From Mucilaginibacter terrigena (GTDB lineage: Bacteria > Bacteroidota > Bacteroidia > Sphingobacteriales > Sphingobacteriaceae), in NCBI RefSeq assembly GCF_004168255.1, contig NZ_SEWG01000002.1:730484-794483 (forward strand): a stretch of DNA of 64,000 nucleotides, written 5' to 3'. The translations under genes were made by a program, and so were the position numbers. Below are positions 9,046 to 17,311 of the stretch, one piece after another; the stretch's first letter is position 1; every line of letters starts with the position of its first letter. A model generated the notes under the pieces. The model ran no database searches and was not told where the DNA came from. It saw nothing but the letters and a program-made list of their open reading frames with translations.

Positions 9046-10956
9046 ATGAAAAGAATATCTCAGATCTTATGCGCGGCAGTATTATTACTATCGGGTGTAT
9101 CCTGTAAAAAGTACCTCGATCTGGCCCCCAATAACACGGGCACACTGGAGTATGCTTTCAGGAACCGTAACGAGGCCGAAAATTATTTGTTCACCTGTTA
9201 CGCAACATTACAGCAATTTGCCGAGGCTACCACAAACCCAAGTTTTACAACCTCGGGCGAGATCATTTACCCTGATAATTTAACCAAACATCCCATTGAT
9301 GAAACAGGGTTTGATATGATAAGGGGCTCGCAAAACAGCGCACAGCCGGGCCTTAACTATTGGGATGGCGAAAGGAGCGGTAAAGCCATCTTCCGGTCGA
9401 TACGCAGGTGTAACACCATGCTCGAAAACATAGATAAACCTATCGATCTGTCTTTCGCCGAAAAGAAAAGATGGATTGCCGAAGTGAAATTTTTAAAGGC
9501 TTACTATCACTTTTATCTGGCCCGGATGTATGGCCCTATACCATTAATAAAAAACAATTTAGCTATTACCGCATCTACCGAAGAGATAAAGGTTAAACGC
9601 TCACCTGTTGATTCTACTTTCAACTATATTGTTTCACTTTTAGATGAAGCCATCCCTGATCTTCCGCCGGTTATTAATAACCAGGCACAGGAATTGGGCC
9701 GTATCACTCAAACAATCGCGCTTTCTGTAAAAGCCGAGGTACTTACAACCGCCGCAAGCCCATTGTTTAATGGTAACCCCGACTACATTAGTGTTCAAAA
9801 TAAAGATGGAGAAAAACTTTTCCCCGGCACTTACGACCCGGCAAAATGGGAAAGGGCCGCCGCAGCATGTAAAGTGGCTATTGATATTTGCGAGGCAAAT
9901 GGTTTAAGGCTTTACAGCTTTATTGCCCCTGCAACTATTACATCCTTACCAGACTCGTTAAAGAAAGTACTTACCTTACAAAATGCGGTTACCGAAAAAT
10001 GGGAGCTAAATCCCGAACTGATATGGGCGCTAAACCCTACTTTTCAATGGCAGGGCTACTCAACGCCGCGCTTAACACAAAAGGGTGTTGTAAATATTTT
10101 TTCAAACCCCTCTACCTTTGCGGTGCCGCTTGCAATACAGGAGCTGTTCTATTCTGATAAAGGGGTGCCTATTAACGAGGATAAAACCTTTGATTATGCT
10201 GGCAGATATTCCATAAAAACAGGCGACGAGAACAGCCGTTTTTACATCGCGAAAAATTACTCGACAGTAAAAGAGCACTTTAACCGCGAGCCGCGTTTTT
10301 ACGCCAGCCTTGGTTTTGATGGTGGCATATGGTTTGGTAACGGCAAAACAAACTTAACCGACATGTACCATGTAGAGGCCCGCGGTATCGAGTCATTCGC
10401 TGGCCCTAAGGATATCAATACGCTTAACATTACCGGTATATGGCCAAAAAAACTGGTTCATTACCAATCGGTGTATGATGATGGTTTCCAGGAAATTGGC
10501 TATCGTTTACCTTTAATAAGGCTTGCCGGTTTATACCTGTTATACGCCGAGGCTTTGAACGAAGTGCATGGCCCAACAGCTGAAGCATATACTTATATCG
10601 ATAAAGTGCGCACAAGGGCAGGTTTACCGGGGGTTGTTGAAGCCTGGACAAACTACTCCAAAACTCCCGATAGGGTTAATACCAAAGATGGCCTGCGCCA
10701 GATAATACACCAGGAGCGCAGGCTCGAGCTAATGTTTGAAGGAACATCCGGATGGGACCTGCGCCGTTGGAAGGAATTGCAGAATGTGCTAAGCCAGCCA
10801 ATGCAGGGATGGAACCTTTACGAAACACAGCCGGCCAATTACTACCAGCCGCGTACTTTGTTCTCAGCGATATTTGGTGTTCGCAATTATTTGTGGCCTA
10901 TAAAAGACCGTGACCTGATAATAAACGACAACCTGGTTCAAAACCCATACTGGTAG
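9046..10956 (+). CDS. SusD/RagB-family glycan-binding surface lipoprotein
   Basis: A 636-residue lipoprotein with lipobox GVSCKK (C20), followed by YLDLAPNN as in typical SusD proteins. The helical TPR-like fold is suggested by FLKAYYHFYLARMYGPIPL at about 150-170. The C-terminal SusD region has YAEALNEVHG, YIDKVRTRAGLPG and QERRLELMFEG followed by WDLRRW. It caps the SusC barrel directly upstream and delivers oligosaccharide on the cell surface. It is longer than many SusD proteins (about 500-600 residues), which suggests extended ligand loops. Confidence 0.96.
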   Translation: MKRISQILCAAVLLLSGVSCKKYLDLAPNNTGTLEYAFRNRNEAENYLFTCYATLQQFAEATTNPSFTTSGEIIYPDNLTKHPIDETGFDMIRGSQNSAQPGLNYWDGERSGKAIFRSIRRCNTMLENIDKPIDLSFAEKKRWIAEVKFLKAYYHFYLARMYGPIPLIKNNLAITASTEEIKVKRSPVDSTFNYIVSLLDEAIPDLPPVINNQAQELGRITQTIALSVKAEVLTTAASPLFNGNPDYISVQNKDGEKLFPGTYDPAKWERAAAACKVAIDICEANGLRLYSFIAPATITSLPDSLKKVLTLQNAVTEKWELNPELIWALNPTFQWQGYSTPRLTQKGVVNIFSNPSTFAVPLAIQELFYSDKGVPINEDKTFDYAGRYSIKTGDENSRFYIAKNYSTVKEHFNREPRFYASLGFDGGIWFGNGKTNLTDMYHVEARGIESFAGPKDINTLNITGIWPKKLVHYQSVYDDGFQEIGYRLPLIRLAGLYLLYAEALNEVHGPTAEAYTYIDKVRTRAGLPGVVEAWTNYSKTPDRVNTKDGLRQIIHQERRLELMFEGTSGWDLRRWKELQNVLSQPMQGWNLYETQPANYYQPRTLFSAIFGVRNYLWPIKDRDLIINDNLVQNPYW

Positions 10957-10999
10957 GCATTAGGTGAGAGATGAAAAATAGCTATAAAAGAAATTGATT

Positions 11000-12244
11000 A
11001 TGAAAAAGATAAATAAATATTCCGCTAAGGCCTTGTTTAGCCTGCAGATATTAGCTTTTGTTTGTTTGCTTTCGGCCTGTAAAAAGAACGAGGGATACAA
11101 TACCCAGCCGGTATCTACCGATAAAACTAAACCCGATGTAGTTACTAACATAAAGGTTACAAACTATAACGGAGGTGCGTTTATAACTTATAATTTGCCC
11201 AACTCCGATAATATTTTGTACGTGCTGGCTCAATATAAAATAAACGATAAAACATCCAGGGAAACAAAATCCAGTTATTACACCGATACGGTAAAGGTTG
11301 AAGGGTTTGCCACTAATAAACCCTACGAGGTAACGCTTTACACCGTAAGCCGGGCCAATGTAAAATCCGACCCGCTAACGGTAACCGTTAACCCCGATGT
11401 GCCTTACTATAAATTGATAAAGCCAACCGTATCGCTCACTACCGATTTTGGAGGTGTGCATATACAGGCGCTTAATCCTAACAAAAAAGAAGTTGGGGTA
11501 ATTTTAATAGCGATGGATAATTCTACCCAGGCGCTCGAAGTGAGCGACCAGCACTACACTAACCAGGATACCATCGACTATTCTGTACGCGGGTTTCCAT
11601 CCGAGCAGCGCAAATTTGGTGTGTACATAACCGATAATTACGGCAATATATCTGATACCACTTTGCTGGATATCACCCCGCTTTTTGAAACCCAGTTGGA
11701 TAAAACCAAATTTACGGTGTACCGCAAACCAAGCGATAGCGAAATAGGGTACGGCTGGGACCTACCTTATCTTTGGGATGGTAAAATTGATGGCTATTCC
11801 AATGGCTGGCATACCAACCCCGGTACCGGCAAGCCTATGCAATGCACATTTGGTATTGGTGTAACCGCGCAGATAAGCCGCATAAAGATATTTGAACGCC
11901 CGCTGGAATATGCTTTCTTCCATGGTAATCCTAAAAACTTTAGCTGGTGGGGCTCTACTGTAGATTCACCGCAGGACGTTGTGCTTCCGCAGTCGGCACC
12001 TGTTGGAGCAGTTATTGGTGACTGGGTTAATCTGGGCAATTATCGTTATCCAAACCCTCCGTCGGGTTTACAACCGGGCTTTACCAATCAGGCAGATGAG
12101 AAATTTGTATTGGCAGGGGTAGATTTCCTGGTGCCGGCAACCGCACCCGCGGTAAAGTACCTGCGCCTTTTAGTGCACGATACCTGGGGTAAAGGCGATG
12201 CAGCCCATTTAATGGAAGTAACGGTTTATGGCAAACCGCAATAA
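11000..12244 (+). CDS. Surface lipoprotein with DUF4959, DUF5126 and DUF5000-like domains
   Basis: A 414-residue lipoprotein (lipobox LLSACKK). The ATG at 11000 is preferred over an in-frame TTG six bases earlier. Residues about 35-125 resemble DUF4959 (KTKPDVVTNIKVTNYNGG), the middle resembles DUF5126, and the C-terminal part (from about 240, LPYLWDGKIDG) resembles the discoidin-like DUF5000 domain. Proteins of this architecture follow SusD and act as SusE/SusF-like surface glycan-binding proteins. No catalytic motif is seen. It is co-transcribed with SusD (43 bp gap). Confidence 0.83.
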   Translation: MKKINKYSAKALFSLQILAFVCLLSACKKNEGYNTQPVSTDKTKPDVVTNIKVTNYNGGAFITYNLPNSDNILYVLAQYKINDKTSRETKSSYYTDTVKVEGFATNKPYEVTLYTVSRANVKSDPLTVTVNPDVPYYKLIKPTVSLTTDFGGVHIQALNPNKKEVGVILIAMDNSTQALEVSDQHYTNQDTIDYSVRGFPSEQRKFGVYITDNYGNISDTTLLDITPLFETQLDKTKFTVYRKPSDSEIGYGWDLPYLWDGKIDGYSNGWHTNPGTGKPMQCTFGIGVTAQISRIKIFERPLEYAFFHGNPKNFSWWGSTVDSPQDVVLPQSAPVGAVIGDWVNLGNYRYPNPPSGLQPGFTNQADEKFVLAGVDFLVPATAPAVKYLRLLVHDTWGKGDAAHLMEVTVYGKPQ

Positions 12245-12273
12245 TATTTGATATATAATTTAAATAAGAAATT

Positions 12274-13503
12274 ATGAAAAACCTTTTTCGTATTTGTCTC
12301 ATCTTCTTTATTGTAGCGGCCTTTATTGGTTGCGAGAAAAAGGATGAGGAGTTTAAGAAATTTTTGGGCGATAAGGAAATAACCTATCCCGGTAAAGTAA
12401 TAAACCCGCACTCTAAACCGGGTAATTTACGCACCGCCCTGGTTTGGAGCCCAAGCCCCGATCCAAGCGTTAGTAAATATGTTATTTATTGGAATAACAA
12501 AGCCGATTCGCTGGTGGTTAATTCAACCAACCATAACACATCCGATTCGGTAACCGCCGTAATACCGGGGCTTAGCGAATATATTTATTCGTTCACCATC
12601 GTATCGCTTGATTCCAAAGGCAATAAATCTGTTCCGCTGGATATTAATAATGTTAAGGTTTATGGCCCGATTTATCAAAGTGGGTTATTAAATAGGGTTT
12701 ATGATGCTGCTAACCCGTTCAACGTATCCGAAAATGGTAACGTTAAACTTAACTTTTTAGCAGCCGATACCTCATCCTTAAATGTATCAACCATTATAAA
12801 ATATACCAACAGGGATGGTGATGTTGTAGAAAAAGACCTGGACCCCGATAGCACATCCTACACCATTACCGATTATAAATCGGGCGAGCCTGTGAGTTTC
12901 CGTTCGGGTTATATCCCGGTAAAGGGGGCTATTGATACATTTTATGTAGAAAACTACAGCACTTTCCCCGAAATTAACGGTATAAGCCAATGCGCAAAAT
13001 CGTTATTCAAAGAAAATAAACTGAACGGCGACGTTGGGACGTATGAAGGCCAGACAAGCGTAAGTAAACTTTGGGATGGTTCGGTAGGCCCGCAGGGCTA
13101 TCCAAATATCTTCCACAGCGATGGCGACCACCACATGCCGCATACTTTTACATTTGATATGGGCAAGGTTTATAAAGTGCTTACCAGCATGGAAGAAACC
13201 GGCCGTAACTGCTGTAATAATCCCGACCAGTTTGAGATATGGGGAATAGCTGATATTACTAACGCTGCCACAAACCTGTCGCCAAATGATAACGGCTGGA
13301 CAACCGAAATGCAGGCCAAAGGCTGGACACTATTAAAAGATGTAACCCGTAACGATGACGGGCAGGCGCTCATCAAGATCAATTTTGATGCGGCGATACC
13401 ACCTGTAAGATACATCCGCGTTAGGGTTAAACATGTAACCACCGGCGATGGCTACTATAGCAACATCAGCGAAATGACTTTTTTTAACGATGTGCTAAAA
13501 TAA
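12274..13503 (+). CDS. Surface lipoprotein with DUF4998 and DUF5000-like domains
   Basis: A 409-residue lipoprotein (signal MKNLFRICLIFFIVAAFIGCEKK). Residues about 30-130 match the DUF4998/FN3-like pattern (PGNLRTALVWSPSPDPSVSKY, then ITYPGK upstream). The C-terminal third (KLWDGSVGPQGYPNIFHS, then HTFTFDMGKVYKV) is a discoidin-like beta-sandwich. It forms with the previous protein the usual pair of glycan-binding accessory proteins behind SusCD, anchored at the outer surface. The specific ligand is unknown. Confidence 0.82.
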   Translation: MKNLFRICLIFFIVAAFIGCEKKDEEFKKFLGDKEITYPGKVINPHSKPGNLRTALVWSPSPDPSVSKYVIYWNNKADSLVVNSTNHNTSDSVTAVIPGLSEYIYSFTIVSLDSKGNKSVPLDINNVKVYGPIYQSGLLNRVYDAANPFNVSENGNVKLNFLAADTSSLNVSTIIKYTNRDGDVVEKDLDPDSTSYTITDYKSGEPVSFRSGYIPVKGAIDTFYVENYSTFPEINGISQCAKSLFKENKLNGDVGTYEGQTSVSKLWDGSVGPQGYPNIFHSDGDHHMPHTFTFDMGKVYKVLTSMEETGRNCCNNPDQFEIWGIADITNAATNLSPNDNGWTTEMQAKGWTLLKDVTRNDDGQALIKINFDAAIPPVRYIRVRVKHVTTGDGYYSNISEMTFFNDVLK

Positions 13504-13537
13504 GAAGCTTACGCCCCGCTATATCTCATTAAATAAG

Positions 13538-13556
13538 CCATCCCTGCAAAGGATGG
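13538..13556 (+). terminator. Weak hairpin terminator after the SusCD lipoprotein genes
   Basis: CCATCC, loop CTGCAAA, then GGATGG, followed by TTTATTTG. The stem extends to 9 bp with flanking AAG/TTT (one G-U pair). The interrupted T tract suggests partial termination. It overlaps the upstream alternative start of the next gene and so argues for the start at 13613. Confidence 0.5.
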
Positions 13557-13574
13557 TTTATTTGTGTAAAGCTT

Positions 13575-13582
13575 TAAATTTG
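13575..13582 (+). promoter_or_regulatory. Candidate -7 box for the SGNH esterase and hydrolase genes
   Basis: TAAATTTG fits TAnnTTTG and lies 30 bp upstream of the ATG at 13613, just after a weak terminator. No convincing -33 TTG is seen at 18-21 bp. Confidence 0.35.
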
Positions 13583-13612
13583 TTTTTTAATAAACCGGCT
13601 ATATATCAACCT

Positions 13613-14812
13613 ATGTTAAAATGCATTGCTGCCATGTTTGTGTCTCTATCGTTTGTAATGCCTGCTAAGGCGCAGCAAGCTTACAAACAAGCGTTGCCTT
13701 ACCGTAATTATTACCATACAAGAGGGGGGCTAAATCATTTTCTTTCGGCAGTAACCCAAAAACATGTTGCTACTGTCGCTTTTTTAGGTGGATCCATAAC
13801 GTTTAACCCCGGCTGGCGCGATAAGGTATGTAGTTACCTTAAAGATCGCTATCCAAAAACAAAGTTCAGGTTTATACAGGCGGGTATACCATCATTAGGA
13901 AGTTTGCCGCATGCTTTTCGTTTAAAACGCGACGTGCTCGATTCCGGCCGGGTTGATCTTTTATTTTTAGAAGCTGCCGTAAACGACCGGGTGAACGGAA
14001 CCGACAGCCTCACGCAGGTGCGCGATCTGGAGGGTATCGTAAGGCATGCAAAACGCAACAACCCTTTAATGGATATTATCCTGATGTCCTTCGCCGACCC
14101 GGATAAGAGCAACGATTACGGAAAAGGAAAAACACCTGCCGAAGTAGCAAACCACGAACTGGTCGCGAAGTACTATAACCTGCCCTCCATTAACCTTGCG
14201 AAAGAAGTTTACGATAAGATACAAAACAAGGAGTTTAGCTGGCTTAATGATTTTAAAGACATACACCCCGCGCAGTTTGGCCAGGAATTGTACTTCGCCA
14301 ATATAAAAAGCCTGCTGCAAAGCTGCGCGGAGCAGCCTGTTAAAAAATTCGCAGTAACGCCGTTGCCTAAACCATTAAACAAATCGAACTTTGAACATGG
14401 TAACTATTACAGCATCACCAATGCAGATTACGATAAAAATTGGGCGATAGACGATAACTGGACACCTAAAGATAGTTTGGACACACGCCCCGGTTTTGTA
14501 AACGTACCAACCCTCGTTACTGAAAAAGCAGGCGCGGAACTTACATTGCCTTTTAACGGCACAGCCATTGGCATGGGCGTTGTTTCGGGTGGCGACGCAG
14601 GGGTGGTTTCTTATTCTATTGATGGTGGCGCTTTTAAAGAGACAGACCTGTACACCCAATGGAGCGGCTGGCTGCACCTGCCATGGTATGTATTATTTGA
14701 TGGCAACCTTGCCAAAGGCAGGCATGTGTTAAAGCTAAAAATAGCCGGTCATCATAATCCAAACAGTAAGGGCAATGCCTGCCGCATCGTATATTTCCTG
14801 AGGAACGAATAA
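13613..14812 (+). CDS. Secreted SGNH/GDSL-family hydrolase, probably a carbohydrate esterase
   Basis: A 399-residue exported protein. The ATG at 13613 gives a clean signal peptide (MLKCIAAMFVSLSFV, cut after AKA); an earlier in-frame ATG at 13553 falls inside a hairpin and is less likely. SGNH blocks are visible: the catalytic serine in FLGGSIT (S61), LEAAVNDR as the Asn block, and KDIHPAQFG as the Asp/His block. A C-terminal beta-sandwich of about 120 residues follows, possibly glycan-binding. In this locus it probably removes acetyl or similar groups from the fucosylated glycan before the glycosidases act. Substrate not determined. Confidence 0.83.
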   Translation: MLKCIAAMFVSLSFVMPAKAQQAYKQALPYRNYYHTRGGLNHFLSAVTQKHVATVAFLGGSITFNPGWRDKVCSYLKDRYPKTKFRFIQAGIPSLGSLPHAFRLKRDVLDSGRVDLLFLEAAVNDRVNGTDSLTQVRDLEGIVRHAKRNNPLMDIILMSFADPDKSNDYGKGKTPAEVANHELVAKYYNLPSINLAKEVYDKIQNKEFSWLNDFKDIHPAQFGQELYFANIKSLLQSCAEQPVKKFAVTPLPKPLNKSNFEHGNYYSITNADYDKNWAIDDNWTPKDSLDTRPGFVNVPTLVTEKAGAELTLPFNGTAIGMGVVSGGDAGVVSYSIDGGAFKETDLYTQWSGWLHLPWYVLFDGNLAKGRHVLKLKIAGHHNPNSKGNACRIVYFLRNE

Positions 14813-14953
14813 TCCATTTATTTGCTGGATTTGTCCATTTTAAAGCAGAAAACAAGCTTTTATTTTTAGCCAGCCAATTAGTATTTCACCAATTGTAAAA
14901 ATAGCCTGCTCAAACCCCGGCGGTTTAACAGGCCATTTGTTAACTAACCGATA

Positions 14954-17284
14954 ATGAAAAGATCCTTATACCTGATTACCATAATTTGTTTATTAAGCGA
15001 TATAGCCTACGGACAAAACAAACCACTAAAGCTTTGGTATGATAAGCCGGCCGCACAGTGGGAAGAGACGCTGCCTTTGGGCAATGGCCATTTAGGTATG
15101 ATGCCCGATGGCGGTATAAACGAAGAACACATCCTTTTAAACGATATTACGCTATGGTCGGGCGCGCCGCAGGATGCCAATAATTACGAAGCTTATAAAA
15201 GCCTGCCAGAGATAAGGAAGCTGCTTGCTGAAGGAAAGAATAACGAGGCGCAGGCCCTGGTCGATAAAAATTTTATCTGCACAGGGGCAGGATCAGGCAG
15301 CGAGCCGTTTGGTAAATATCAGGTACTTGGCGATCTGAAGCTAAAGTTTAATTACGCAAACCCTGATAAGGCCAACTCTCCTGCCAACTACAAACGCGAG
15401 CTATCGCTGGATAACGCCATTGCCAGCTCCAGTTTTGTGGTTGACGGTGTTACCTATAAAAGAGAATATTTTACAAGCTTTGGTAACGATGTAAGTATCA
15501 TCAAACTATCGGCAGATAAGCCGGGGCAATTAAATTTTATTATAGACCTATCCCGCCCCGAGCGATCAATGACCGTCGAAAAAAATGGCGAACTGCAAAT
15601 GTACGGGCAGCTTAAAAGCGGTACAGATGCGGGCGGCATGCAGTACCTAACCAAAGTTAAAACCCGTTTAAAAGGCGGTACATTAAGTCACGACGACAAC
15701 AAACTGGTGGTGAAAAATGCTACCGAGGTCATCATCTACCTATCAGCCGGTACAAATTTTAGAGGTGCAGATTACAAAAAAAATGTAGATAGTAACCTTG
15801 AGGCAGCGTTAAAAACGCCTTACGCGCAGGAGCGGGCACAACATATTGCCAAATATCAAAAATTGTTTGAGCGAGTTGCGGTAAACCTGGGTACAGGCAC
15901 CGCACCTGATGAAACTACCGATAAAAGGCTTATCAGTTTTCATAAAAACCCCAATGCTGATAAATATTTACCGGTGCTTTTTTACCAGTATGGGCGGTAC
16001 CTTACCATCAGCAGCACGCGGGTGGGGTTGTTGCCGCCAAATTTACAGGGATTATGGGCCAATCAAATAAACACTCCCTGGAACGGCGATTACCACCTGG
16101 ATGTGAACGTACAAATGAACCACTGGCCGGTGGAGGTATCAAACCTGTCGGAACTTAACCTGCCTTTGGCCCAGTTGGTTAAAGGAATGGTAAAGCCCGG
16201 CGAGCGCACAGCAAAAGCTTATTATAATGCAAATGGGTGGGTTGCCCACGTAATAACCAATGTGTGGGGTTTTACGGAACCGGGTGAAAGTGCGTCCTGG
16301 GGGGTAACCAAATCCGGCTCGGGCTGGCTGTGCAATAACCTTTGGGAACATTATGCCTATTCGGAAGATAAGAATTACCTGCGAGAGATCTATCCTATAT
16401 TAAAAGGCTCGGCGCAGTTTTACAGCAGTATGCTTACTAAAGATGATAAAACCGGCTGGCTGGTAACTTCGCCATCTTCATCGCCCGAGAATAGCTTTTA
16501 CCTGCCAAATGGTAAAACGGCCAGCATTTGCGTTGGCCCAACAATCGATAACCAGATCATCAGGGAGTTATTCAATAACGTGATCACCGCGGCCAGGCTT
16601 TTAGGTAAGGATGAAGTGTTAAGAAAAGACCTTGCTGCCAAGTTAAAACAGCTGCCGCCCGCCGGACAAATCAGCAAGGACGGCCGCCTGATGGAGTGGC
16701 TGGAAGATTATAAAGAAACCGAACCTCAGCACCGGCATATTTCGCACTTATATGGGCTGTACCCTGCATCGTTAATAACACCCGAGGCAACTCCGGCATT
16801 AGCCGAAGCCTGTAAAAAAACATTAGAAGTTAGGGGAGACGACGGGCCAAGCTGGTCTATCGCATACAAGCTTCTGTTTTGGGCACGCCTGCATGATGGT
16901 AACCGGGCATACAAACTATTTACCGAAATAATGAAACCTACCCTTAAAACCGATATTAACTATGGCGCAGGTGGCGGCATTTATCCCAATTTATTATCGG
17001 CAGGGCCACCATTTCAAATTGATGGTAACTTTGGCACCACCGCCGGTATTGCCGAAATGCTGATACAAAGCCATGCCGGTTTTATTGAATTATTGCCTGC
17101 CGTGCCCGATAGCTGGAAGGCATCGGGCGAGGTTAAGGGCTTAAAAGCCCGTGGAAACTACACCGTAAATTTTAGCTGGAAAGACGGAAAGGTGATCAAT
17201 TACCGGATAATCTCCTCACGCCCCCGAAAGGTAAAAGTAAAAATAAACGGGCAGGTAAAAACCATTTCTACGGTAAAGGCATAA
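14954..17284 (+). CDS. GH95 alpha-L-fucosidase (or alpha-L-galactosidase)
   Basis: A 776-residue periplasmic glycosidase with a signal peptide ending AYGQ. The opening LWYDKPAAQWEETLPLGNGH and NDITLWSG are GH95 hallmarks. Likely active-site residues are N385 and N389 in DVNVQMNHWP, E512 in SSSPENSF (general acid), and D690 in QIDGNFGTTAG. These correspond to the Asn/Glu/Asp set known for GH95 enzymes, such as the Bifidobacterium 1,2-fucosidase (correspondence by motif, not alignment). It releases L-fucose, or L-galactose in some members, from glycans. This matches the fuconate dehydratase at the front of the locus. Confidence 0.92.
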   Translation: MKRSLYLITIICLLSDIAYGQNKPLKLWYDKPAAQWEETLPLGNGHLGMMPDGGINEEHILLNDITLWSGAPQDANNYEAYKSLPEIRKLLAEGKNNEAQALVDKNFICTGAGSGSEPFGKYQVLGDLKLKFNYANPDKANSPANYKRELSLDNAIASSSFVVDGVTYKREYFTSFGNDVSIIKLSADKPGQLNFIIDLSRPERSMTVEKNGELQMYGQLKSGTDAGGMQYLTKVKTRLKGGTLSHDDNKLVVKNATEVIIYLSAGTNFRGADYKKNVDSNLEAALKTPYAQERAQHIAKYQKLFERVAVNLGTGTAPDETTDKRLISFHKNPNADKYLPVLFYQYGRYLTISSTRVGLLPPNLQGLWANQINTPWNGDYHLDVNVQMNHWPVEVSNLSELNLPLAQLVKGMVKPGERTAKAYYNANGWVAHVITNVWGFTEPGESASWGVTKSGSGWLCNNLWEHYAYSEDKNYLREIYPILKGSAQFYSSMLTKDDKTGWLVTSPSSSPENSFYLPNGKTASICVGPTIDNQIIRELFNNVITAARLLGKDEVLRKDLAAKLKQLPPAGQISKDGRLMEWLEDYKETEPQHRHISHLYGLYPASLITPEATPALAEACKKTLEVRGDDGPSWSIAYKLLFWARLHDGNRAYKLFTEIMKPTLKTDINYGAGGGIYPNLLSAGPPFQIDGNFGTTAGIAEMLIQSHAGFIELLPAVPDSWKASGEVKGLKARGNYTVNFSWKDGKVINYRIISSRPRKVKVKINGQVKTISTVKA

Positions 17285-17311
17285 CCAATTAATTGTTATC
17301 TGAATAAAAAC

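Noticed and set aside
13553..13612. Upstream start for the SGNH hydrolase
   Set aside because: It lies in the 3' arm of a terminator-like hairpin and would bury the signal peptide behind 20 extra residues.
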